Positions 1-6,481 of a stretch of 12,579 nt of DNA are shown here, one piece after another. Both the position numbers and the translations under genes were made by a program. The stretch lies in the NCBI GenBank assembly GCA_030428825.1, contig JAUIEL010000123.1, positions 1 to 12,579 of the forward strand, given 5' to 3'. Numbering within the stretch: the first letter of the stretch is position 1; each line of letters starts with the position of its first letter. The notes beneath the pieces were generated by a model. The model did no database searches, was not told the origin of the DNA, and worked only from the letters and a program-made list of their open reading frames with translations. Origin of the DNA: a bacterium. GTDB lineage: Bacteria > Planctomycetota > B15-G4 > JADJEK01.

Positions 1-1
1 C

Positions 2-853
2 CCGGACCCCGAGGCGCCGCTGGCGGGGCTCCTCGAGCTCCCGCCGCGTTGGTTCGAGTCGCCGCCGGTCCGGCCGCGTCAGCTCGTCCTGCGGCGGGAG
101 GGAGAGGAGGAGGTGCGGGCGCGGCGGGAGGCGACGCTGCTGCTCCGGAACCTCGAAACCGTCGACGCGCGCCGCGGGACGCACCGCTTCGACGCCGGGA
201 CGCTCGCCCCCGGGACGTACGTCTGGGGCGTCGACGAGACGGGGTACGAGGGGACGGTCGTCCTCCCGCCGGAGGGGAGGACGGACGCGCGGCTGGTCGT
301 CCCGCCGCCGACCGAGCTGATCGTCCGCTGCGTGGAGAGGGGGACCGGCGTCCCGGTCGACGTGAACGACGTGACGTGGCGCCCGGTCCTCGCCGTCGGG
401 GACCGCCGGACGCTCGGATCGTTCGAGTGGCACCACGTCGACCCGGCGCGGTCGACGCACGCCCTGCTCGTCCCGCCGGGGGTGGTCCTCCTCACGTCGT
501 TCTCGCGCCCGCCGTACGGGCTGGCGACGAAGACGGTCCAGGTCCCGCGCGCCGCGCGTCACGAGGTCGACCTGGAGGTCCCGCGGGCGCTCCGCCTCCA
601 CCTGTCGCTCCGGTGCGGGGAGACGTCGGTGCCGCTCGACGGGACGCTCGAGGTCCGGGTGGAGCGGGTGGAAGGGGGCGGTCGGCCACGCGCGTCGAGC
701 ACGAACGGCGTCGGGAAGACGTACTACCTCGACGGGCCGGGCCGGTACGTCGTCGACGTCGGGCGGATCGTCGGCTTCCTCGACCCGGCGCCGGTCGAGG
801 TCCACGTCGAGGGGGAGTCGAGCGAGCTCGTCGTGCCGCTCGTCGCCGAGTGA
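2..853 (+). CDS. C-terminal part of a beta-sandwich-rich, carboxypeptidase-regulatory-like protein (5' truncated)
   Basis: The frame is open from the left edge (first full codon at base 2) to TGA at 851-853, giving 283 residues with no natural start in the window. GTG and ATG codons inside it, such as the GTG at 113, are not convincing starts because coding-like sequence continues upstream. The protein alternates short beta-type strands and turns, for example LAPGTYVWGVDETGY, ELIVRCVERGTGVPVDV near residues 105-121 and RLHLSLRC near 198-205. This resembles tandem carboxypeptidase-regulatory-like or Ig-like beta-sandwich units in large exported proteins of environmental bacteria. The last strand ends in ELVVPLVAE with no anchor, sorting motif or membrane segment. 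No catalytic motif is visible. Frame choice rests on balanced composition: the overlapping frame at 49-861 and the reverse-strand frames are dominated by Arg, Ala, Gly and Pro. The family assignment is tentative; that it is a real gene is fairly safe. Confidence 0.7.
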   Translation, partial: PDPEAPLAGLLELPPRWFESPPVRPRQLVLRREGEEEVRARREATLLLRNLETVDARRGTHRFDAGTLAPGTYVWGVDETGYEGTVVLPPEGRTDARLVVPPPTELIVRCVERGTGVPVDVNDVTWRPVLAVGDRRTLGSFEWHHVDPARSTHALLVPPGVVLLTSFSRPPYGLATKTVQVPRAARHEVDLEVPRALRLHLSLRCGETSVPLDGTLEVRVERVEGGGRPRASSTNGVGKTYYLDGPGRYVVDVGRIVGFLDPAPVEVHVEGESSELVVPLVAE

Positions 854-866
854 GCGCGTAACGCCG

Positions 867-882
867 GCCGGCGCCGTCCGGC
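867..882 (+). terminator. Small GC hairpin after the first gene, possible weak terminator
   Basis: A GCCGG/CCGGC stem (867-871 with 878-882) encloses the six-base loop CGCCGT and is followed by TTCCCCC. It begins 14 bases past the stop codon at 853. There is no real T tract, so factor-independent termination is doubtful. It could equally be part of the structured leader of the next gene. Confidence 0.25.
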
Positions 883-886
883 TTCC

Positions 887-919
887 CCCGGGGAGTCGAA
901 CTCCACCTCCCCGGGAGGT
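887..919 (+). promoter_or_regulatory. Structured leader and Shine-Dalgarno of beta-helix gene A
   Basis: The Shine-Dalgarno GGGAGG (913-918) lies four bases before the ATG at 923 and fixes that start. It is embedded in two mutually exclusive perfect inverted repeats. The first is a 9-bp stem, CCCGGGGAG (887-895) with CTCCCCGGG (907-915), with an 11-base loop. The second is a 6-bp stem, ACCTCC (905-910) with GGAGGT (914-919), with a three-base loop. Either would hide part or all of the Shine-Dalgarno. A third short stem, GGAGT/ACTCC (892-896 with 900-904), competes with them. That these fold in RNA and control translation is inference; GC-rich sequence makes short stems cheap, but a 9-bp perfect one is less so. 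Confidence 0.4.
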
Positions 920-922
920 CCC

Positions 923-3900
923 ATGCGCCCGCGCCTCGCACCGTCCGTCCCGTCCGCCCTGCTCGTCCTCCTCCTCGCGGCCGGCCTCGCCGCGGACGCG
1001 ACGGCGCGCGGCTCGAACGTCCACACGTTCACGCAGACCCAGGACGTGTCCGACGGGAGCGGCGGGCCGTGGCTGACCGGGCACGTCTACCTGGTGATGG
1101 CGGCGATCACCGTCCCGGCCGGGCAGACGCTGACCGTCCAGCCCGGGGCGATCGTGAAGTTCGACTCCGGTCGCCTCCTGTCGGTGAAGGGGACCCTCCA
1201 CGCGGTCGGGACCTCGGGCGCGCCGATCCGGTTCACGTCGTTGAAGGACGACGCGGTCGGCGGGGACCACAACGGAGACGGCGCGGCGTCCGTCCCCGCG
1301 AAGGGGGACTGGAGGCGGATCGAACTCTCCTCCTCGGCGACCGCCTGCGTGATGCGGTGGTGCCGCGTCCGATACGCCGGCCAGAGCGGCGCGCGCGCGG
1401 TCGACTGCGCCACGTCCGGCTTCACCATGACCGACTGCGTGATCGAGGACGGCCTCGGCCCGGGGCTCGACCTCACCGTCGCCGCGGGGCCGATCGAGCG
1501 GAACGCCTTCGACCGGTGCAAGCGGGCGGTCACCGGGATGACGCCGAAGTGGCTCGACACGCTCCGGGACAACACCGCGTCGGGGAACGTCGAGGGGGAC
1601 CGGCTGCGGGTCGACGGCGCGGGGACGTTCGGGACGACGCTCACCTCCGACACGACCTGGGCGCCGGCGAACTCGATGAACGGCACGGGGGAGATCGAGC
1701 TGTACCGGCCGATCCTCCTCCTCGCGAACCGGACGCTGACCGTCGAGGCGGGGACGTCGCTCCTGTTCACGTCCTCGACCGACGTCCTCGACCTCGACGG
1801 CGACCTGGTGACGAACGGGACGGCGACCGACCCGGTCGTCCTGACGTCGGCGGCGGACGCGCAGTACGGCGGGAGCGGGGCGGCGCCGGGGGACTGGTTC
1901 GGCGTCCGCCTGGTCCAGTCGGCGGGATCGGCGCTGACCCACACCGAGATCCGGTACGCGGGGAAGTCCGGCGGCGCCGTCCGCCTCTCCCAGTCGGACG
2001 CCGTGTTCGTGTCGTGCACGTTCGCCCACTCGGCGACCGACGGCCTCGACGCCGGCGGCAGCGCCCCGACGGTGACCGGCTGCGACTTCGTGTCGAACGC
2101 CGAGTATCCGATCAGCCCGGTGCCGATCGACGTCCTGGCGGGGTTCTCCGGCAACACGGCGACGGGGAACGGGTTCGGGGACGCGGTGGCGCTCGGCGGG
2201 GGGGACCTCGACGCGGCGTTCTCGCTCGGTCCGGCGCCCGCGTTCAACGGGACCGGCGCGTTCATCCTCTCCGGGACGATCACGGTCGGGACGTCCGGTT
2301 CGCTGACGCTCGCCTCGGGCGTCGTCCTCAAGGCGGACCCGTCGACGCACCCGGAGATCCGCGTGTTCGGCGTCCTCTCGTGCGACGGGCAGGCGGGCGC
2401 GGAGGTCGTCCTCACGTCCCTCCGCGACGACACCCACGGCGGCGACCTGAACGCCGACGGCGCCGCGACCTCCCCCGCGTCCGGCGACTGGGACGGCGTG
2501 AAGCTGTTCCAGTCGAGCGACGCGAGCACCTTGAAGCACACGCGCATCCGGTACGCGGGGCGGAACGGTCTCCGGTCGCTCCTCCTCGACGGATCGGACG
2601 CCGCGCTGACCTCGTGCGTGATCGAGCACGGCGGCGGGCCGGCGCTCGAGGCGAAGAACGCGGCGCCGACGGTGACCGGGTGCGCGTTCGACTCGTGCGC
2701 CGGCGCGGCGCCGGTGATCGAGCTGCCGCTCGAGAGCGTCGCCGGCCTCACCGCGAACACGGCCCAGGGGAACGCGAACGGCGACTCGCTGCGGTTCGCG
2801 GCGTCGACCGTGAGCGGCGCGCTGACCGTGAAGAAGGAGAACGCCCTGAACGGAGACGGGGTCTTCGTGTTCGACGGAACGGCGGCGATCGCGAGCGGCG
2901 GGGCGATGACCGTGCAGGCCGGGGTGACGTTCAAGTTCGCGTCCGACGACGCGCTGTGGGTCTCGGGGACGCTGACCGCGATCGGGACCGACCTCGAACG
3001 GATCGGGTTCACTTCGCTCGCCGACGACCACCAGGGGATCGACACGGGGAACGACGGGCCGACGACCGGGACGCCCGGGGACTGGGAGGGGATCCTCGTC
3101 ACCCTCTCGGGCGACGTCGTGCTGTCGTACGTCGACGTCCGCTTCCCCGGCGCGAACGGGGAGCCCGGTCTGGCGCTCGACGGCGGGGTCGCGACGCTCG
3201 ACCACGTCGCGATCGAGGACGCCGCGGCGTACGGACTCCGTCAGTTGACCCCGAGCGGCGGCGCCGTCGTGACGAACAGCGCGTTCGATCGCTGCGTCCG
3301 GCCGGTCTCCGGGACGTCGATCGCGTCGCTGGCGGGCTGGGCCGCGAACACCGCGCAGGGGAACACGCAGGGGGACGTGATCCGGTTCCTCGACTGCGGT
3401 CCCGGGTCGTCGATGGGGCTCACCGCGGGCCAGAGCCTGAACGGGACCGGCGCGTTCGTCTCCATCGGGTTCTGGAACGTCAACGGCTCGAAGTCGGTCA
3501 CGCTCGGACCCGGCGTGACCGTCAAGGTCGCGCACGCCCAGCCGATCGTCGTCTCCGGGACCCTGTTCACCGAGGGGACCGCGGCCGCGCCGGTCTGCTT
3601 CACCTCGCCGTACGACGACGCGTACGGCGGCGACAGCAACGGCGACGGGGCGGCGACCTCGCCCGCGCCCGGCGACTGGGTCGGACTGGAGTTCCGGCCG
3701 AGCAGCGACGCGAGCACGCTCACGCACACCTTCGTCCGGTACGCCGGCCTCGGCGGCGCGGCGGGGATCGACCTCGACCAGGCGGACGTCACGCTCTGCG
3801 ACGTGACGATCGAGAACGGGGCCGGGCCGGGGATCGACGCGAACGGCAACTCGGCGCCGACCCTGAAGGACGTGTCGATCGACGACAACGGCGGGCTGGC

Positions 3901-5326
3901 GATCGAGGGGGTGACGTGGGGGCTCCTCGGCAAGCTCTCCGGCGCGTCCGCGAGCGGGAACCAGGGCGGGGACTACTCCTACATCGACTCCCCGACGATC
4001 GGGGGGGACCTGACGATCCACCGGGAGGGCGTCCTCGGCGCGTGCATCGTCGTGAACGTGACGCCGAACACGAACTCCGGCTCGCTCTCGTTCGGTCGGG
4101 GGGTGATCGTCAAGGCGACCGGACCGCACGTGGAGATGAAGGTGAAGGACGTGCTCGGGACCGGCCTCGAGAAGGTCGTCTTCACGTCGTTCCACGACGA
4201 CGAGTACGGCGGCGACTCCGACGCCGCGGCGACGGCGCCTTCGGCCGGCGACTGGATCGGCGTGTCGTCGAACGGTTCGGTCGAGCACGCGCTGATCCGA
4301 TACGCCGGCGCCGATCCCGGGGGCGGAACGCGGGCGGCCGGCCTCCGCGGCGTCTCGACGGCCGGGCGCTGCGTCGGGACGCGGGTCGAGCACTCCGCCG
4401 GCGACGGCTTCGACATCCTCGCGCACGCGAGCGGGCTCGTCGCCTTCCAGAACGCGGGGGCCGGGATCCGCGCTCCGGTCGTGCGGGCGAGCACGGCGTA
4501 CGGGAACGGCGACTTCGGCTTCGCGGGGGACTGGGGGATCGCCGGCGGCGCGCTGTCGATCGCGTACGAGTGCATCTCGTGGATGAACGGCCCGAACCTC
4601 GTCGAGAACTACCAGTACTCCGGCGACCACACGCTCGTCCCGCCGGGCGTCGACGTCGTCTGGTCGTGCGGCACCGCCCTCGGGGTCGGGCCGCCGACCG
4701 GATTCGGCGGGGTGAACTGCGGGAGCACGGGGTGGGGGAACCTCCACGCCGACCCGCGGTTCGTCGACGGTCCGAACGGGGACCTCCGTCTGAAGGCGGA
4801 CTCGCCGTGCCGGAACTACGTCCGCGTGCCGTGCCCGCCGTCGATCCTGAACGACGCGTCGCTCTGCACCCCCTGGGGGAGCGGGGGGCTCGGCTACCCC
4901 GGGCCGCCGACGGCGCCGCGCGACCACGTCGAGGCGCCGCGGTCGGTCGACGACGACCAGGTCGGGCCGGCGCCGAAGCTCGCCGACCTCGGGGCGTACG
5001 AGCGCGCGGTCTGGACCCTCGCACCGATCGGCGACCCGATCCTCGGCGGGTTCGTCCCGCTCCACTGCGTCGGGCCGGCGGGCGTGGCGTTCTACCTGCT
5101 CGGGTTCGACGGGGACGACGCGTACCTCGACCCGTACGGGTTCCTCTGCTTCGACCCGGCGTTCGTGCTGAGCCTCGCCGCGCTCCCGGTCGGGACGCCC
5201 CTCGTCCTCCCGGTCCTCGACGACCCGATCCTCGACGGGCTGGAGGTCTCGATCCAGGCCGCGGTCCAGGGGGCGTCGGGGGCGCTGGAGACGACGAACG
5301 TCTGGCGGCCGCGCTTCCATCGGTGA
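923..5326 (+). CDS. Giant secreted right-handed parallel beta-helix protein A with six ~198-residue modules
   Basis: This 1467-residue protein has a Sec-type signal peptide: Arg at 2 and 4, a hydrophobic core LLVLLLAAGLAA, and probable cleavage near residues 25-30. An N-terminal lead-in (HTFTQ, then GGPWLTGHVY) precedes six modules starting near residues 48, 252, 442, 643, 840 and 1037. Each module runs from a strand with LTVxPGxxxK, through GTLxxxGT and an FTSxxDD turn, a DxNxDG-like loop, GDW, (I/V)RYAG, an APTVTGCxFD-like turn and NTAxGNxxGD. The GDW Trp is at 130, 325, 523, 721, 919 and 1111. Residues about 1265-1360 (DPRFVD, GDLRLKADSPC, LADLGAYE) resemble the choice-of-anchor Q domain. 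The last ~100 residues form a separate beta domain ending TTNVWRPRFHR. Eight cysteines after residue 1216 suggest disulfides. No lyase or other catalytic residues were recognised, so an adhesive or structural surface role is inferred. The ATG is chosen by the Shine-Dalgarno at 913-918 and the signal peptide. It is paralogous to the gene at 6482-10867. Confidence 0.93.
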   Translation: MRPRLAPSVPSALLVLLLAAGLAADATARGSNVHTFTQTQDVSDGSGGPWLTGHVYLVMAAITVPAGQTLTVQPGAIVKFDSGRLLSVKGTLHAVGTSGAPIRFTSLKDDAVGGDHNGDGAASVPAKGDWRRIELSSSATACVMRWCRVRYAGQSGARAVDCATSGFTMTDCVIEDGLGPGLDLTVAAGPIERNAFDRCKRAVTGMTPKWLDTLRDNTASGNVEGDRLRVDGAGTFGTTLTSDTTWAPANSMNGTGEIELYRPILLLANRTLTVEAGTSLLFTSSTDVLDLDGDLVTNGTATDPVVLTSAADAQYGGSGAAPGDWFGVRLVQSAGSALTHTEIRYAGKSGGAVRLSQSDAVFVSCTFAHSATDGLDAGGSAPTVTGCDFVSNAEYPISPVPIDVLAGFSGNTATGNGFGDAVALGGGDLDAAFSLGPAPAFNGTGAFILSGTITVGTSGSLTLASGVVLKADPSTHPEIRVFGVLSCDGQAGAEVVLTSLRDDTHGGDLNADGAATSPASGDWDGVKLFQSSDASTLKHTRIRYAGRNGLRSLLLDGSDAALTSCVIEHGGGPALEAKNAAPTVTGCAFDSCAGAAPVIELPLESVAGLTANTAQGNANGDSLRFAASTVSGALTVKKENALNGDGVFVFDGTAAIASGGAMTVQAGVTFKFASDDALWVSGTLTAIGTDLERIGFTSLADDHQGIDTGNDGPTTGTPGDWEGILVTLSGDVVLSYVDVRFPGANGEPGLALDGGVATLDHVAIEDAAAYGLRQLTPSGGAVVTNSAFDRCVRPVSGTSIASLAGWAANTAQGNTQGDVIRFLDCGPGSSMGLTAGQSLNGTGAFVSIGFWNVNGSKSVTLGPGVTVKVAHAQPIVVSGTLFTEGTAAAPVCFTSPYDDAYGGDSNGDGAATSPAPGDWVGLEFRPSSDASTLTHTFVRYAGLGGAAGIDLDQADVTLCDVTIENGAGPGIDANGNSAPTLKDVSIDDNGGLAIEGVTWGLLGKLSGASASGNQGGDYSYIDSPTIGGDLTIHREGVLGACIVVNVTPNTNSGSLSFGRGVIVKATGPHVEMKVKDVLGTGLEKVVFTSFHDDEYGGDSDAAATAPSAGDWIGVSSNGSVEHALIRYAGADPGGGTRAAGLRGVSTAGRCVGTRVEHSAGDGFDILAHASGLVAFQNAGAGIRAPVVRASTAYGNGDFGFAGDWGIAGGALSIAYECISWMNGPNLVENYQYSGDHTLVPPGVDVVWSCGTALGVGPPTGFGGVNCGSTGWGNLHADPRFVDGPNGDLRLKADSPCRNYVRVPCPPSILNDASLCTPWGSGGLGYPGPPTAPRDHVEAPRSVDDDQVGPAPKLADLGAYERAVWTLAPIGDPILGGFVPLHCVGPAGVAFYLLGFDGDDAYLDPYGFLCFDPAFVLSLAALPVGTPLVLPVLDDPILDGLEVSIQAAVQGASGALETTNVWRPRFHR
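1064..4543 (+). repeat. Six-module protein repeat array in gene A (~594-bp period)
   Basis: The six modules start near bases 1064, 1676, 2246, 2849, 3440 and 4031. Spacing between the GDW tryptophans is 195, 198, 198, 198 and 192 residues. The loop before GDW reads GGDHNGDGAAS, GGSGAAPG (metal ligands lost), GGDLNADGAAT, GIDTGNDGPTT, GGDSNGDGAAT and GGDSDAAAT in order. Module 4 also has RFPG where the others have RYAG. Module 6 is shortened. These are diverged protein repeats rather than recent DNA duplications. Confidence 0.85.
4571..5326 (+). repeat. 3' paralogous block of gene A (matches 10112-10867)
   Basis: These 251 codons plus stop align without a gap to the 3' end of gene B, with about 190 identical residues by eye count. 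The block covers the choice-of-anchor-Q-like segment and the terminal beta domain. Eight cysteines (1217, 1249, 1266, 1296, 1304, 1315, 1382 and 1409 in A) all occur in B at a constant offset of six residues. It ends in the same 11 residues, TTNVWRPRFHR. Confidence 0.85.
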
Positions 5327-5363
5327 AGAGGAGGAAGCGAGGGAACGGGCCGCGCGTCCGGTA

Positions 5364-5400
5364 GGGTCGGGGGAGGGCTCGATCGACCCCGCAGGGAGGA
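5364..5400 (+). promoter_or_regulatory. Shine-Dalgarno and small inverted repeat before the HEAT-like gene
   Basis: GGGAGGA (5394-5400) lies six bases before the ATG at 5407, a well-spaced ribosome-binding site that decides this start. Upstream, GGGTCG (5364-5369) and CGACCC (5384-5389) form a 6-bp inverted repeat with a 14-base loop. A shorter CCC/GGG pairing (5387-5389 with 5394-5396) would touch the Shine-Dalgarno. No convincing promoter is seen in the 80-base gap after gene A, so co-transcription with gene A is plausible. Confidence 0.5.
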
Positions 5401-5406
5401 CGCCCC

Positions 5407-6405
5407 ATGCTCGATCGCCGGATCTCGTTCCCGCTCCTCGCGGCGTTCCTGATGGCGACGCCGAGGTCGGACGGTCACACGTGGGAGGATCCGTGGTTCG
5501 ACGAGGCCGTGCGCGGGGCCGCGTGCATCGCGGTCGGCCTCGTCGAGGAGGACACGGAGAGCGTCTCGACGGTTCGGCTCGAGCGGATCCTCGCGGGCGA
5601 CGCGGAGGTCGGCGCCCGGGTGACCGTCTGGCACGGCGACCAGCTCCCGAAGCACGACAACAACCAGCACGTCCGGGTCGACGAGTCGTTCCTGTTCGTG
5701 GTCCGCGCCGGGGTGGACGGGACGGACTATCGATCGTTCACCGACTCGTACTGGGCGTTCCCGATCGACGACGGCGTGACGATGATGTCGCTCCGCGATC
5801 CGTTCGCGGAGCTCCGGCTCGAGCTCGACACGTTGGCGGAGATCGTCCGCCTCGTGCGCGATCCGAGTCCGTCGGAGGACGACGTGCGCGCTCTCCTCGA
5901 CGCCCATCGCGCTCCCCTGGAGGAGACCTCTCCCACGACCGACCGGATCGAGGACGTCACGCGACAGATCCTCGGGTTGGAGATCCTCCATCGGTTCGGT
6001 CGGGGGGAGCCGGTCGAGCTCGCGGCGCGGTTCTTCGAGTCCCCGTACTTCCACGTCCGCGTCTCCGCCGCCCGGGCGCTCTCGGGGGTCGGCGGCGACG
6101 CGGCCGTCGACGCGCTGGCGGCGCGACTCGAAGCCGAGGATCAGGCCGCCGTCCAGTCGACGATCGGGCGCGAGCTGGCGCGGTTCGACCTCTCCGGACC
6201 GCCGCCGGCCCTCCTGGCGTTCGTCCCCCGCGCGTCCGCCGGGAAGGTCCCGCTGAAGCGCTGGCTGATGGAGGGACGGTCGAACGAGCTCCCGTCGCCG
6301 CGCGTCGCGGCGATCGTCGCCGTGATGAGGGCGGAGGGGCAGGAGGGCGACTGGGACGCCCTCGCGGCCCGAGCGGAGGAGTACTGGCGGGAGCGTCCGC
6401 GCTGA
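5407..6405 (+). CDS. Small exported protein with beta-rich N-terminal half and HEAT-like C-terminal half
   Basis: This 332-residue protein begins with a short signal-like segment (Arg at 4 and 5, then ISFPLLAAFLMA) and has no later membrane segment. Export is likely but the signal is weak. Residues about 38-120 form a strand-rich region with the pattern AACIAVGLVEEDT, VRLERILAGD, ARVTVWHGD, FLFVVR. This pattern resembles small OB- or NTR-like barrels fused to other domains in secreted bacterial proteins, a tentative comparison. Residues about 180-260 are helical with a HEAT-like core: LAARFFESPYFHVRVSAARAL, then GDAAVDALAARL. HEAT repeats usually bind other proteins. The gene sits between two paralogous giant beta-helix genes, 80 bases after one and 76 before the other. 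A partner or accessory role for them is possible but rests on position alone. No enzymatic motif was recognised. Confidence 0.85.
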   Translation: MLDRRISFPLLAAFLMATPRSDGHTWEDPWFDEAVRGAACIAVGLVEEDTESVSTVRLERILAGDAEVGARVTVWHGDQLPKHDNNQHVRVDESFLFVVRAGVDGTDYRSFTDSYWAFPIDDGVTMMSLRDPFAELRLELDTLAEIVRLVRDPSPSEDDVRALLDAHRAPLEETSPTTDRIEDVTRQILGLEILHRFGRGEPVELAARFFESPYFHVRVSAARALSGVGGDAAVDALAARLEAEDQAAVQSTIGRELARFDLSGPPPALLAFVPRASAGKVPLKRWLMEGRSNELPSPRVAAIVAVMRAEGQEGDWDALAARAEEYWRERPR

Positions 6406-6437
6406 GCGGCCGCGAACCCCCGTAACGACGCGCCGAA

Positions 6438-6475
6438 GACCCGGATTCGGACCCGGACCGTCCGTCTCCCGGGAG
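6438..6475 (+). promoter_or_regulatory. Leader of beta-helix gene B: direct repeat and palindromic Shine-Dalgarno
   Basis: The Shine-Dalgarno GGGAG (6471-6475) lies six bases before the ATG at 6482 and is the right half of a perfect palindrome, CTCCCGGGAG (6466-6475). Gene A has nearly the same element, CTCCCCGGGAG (907-917), in the same place. Upstream, GACCCGGA occurs twice, 12 bases apart (6438-6445 and 6450-6457), and CGGAC/GTCCG (6448-6452 with 6460-6464) can pair. Whether these are operator sites or GC-rich coincidence cannot be told here. Confidence 0.4.
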
Positions 6476-6481
6476 CCCGCG

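Noticed and set aside
923..5326. Pectate lyase or other polysaccharide-degrading enzyme activity for the beta-helix proteins
   Set aside because: The fold is shared with such enzymes, but no lyase or glycosidase catalytic pattern was recognised and the repeats are uniform along the helix.
1069..5364. Long open frame on the plus strand overlapping gene A in another frame (1431 codons)
   Set aside because: The product is mostly Arg, Gly, Asp and Pro without hydrophobic structure. Gene A in the other frame has a signal peptide, repeats and a paralogue.
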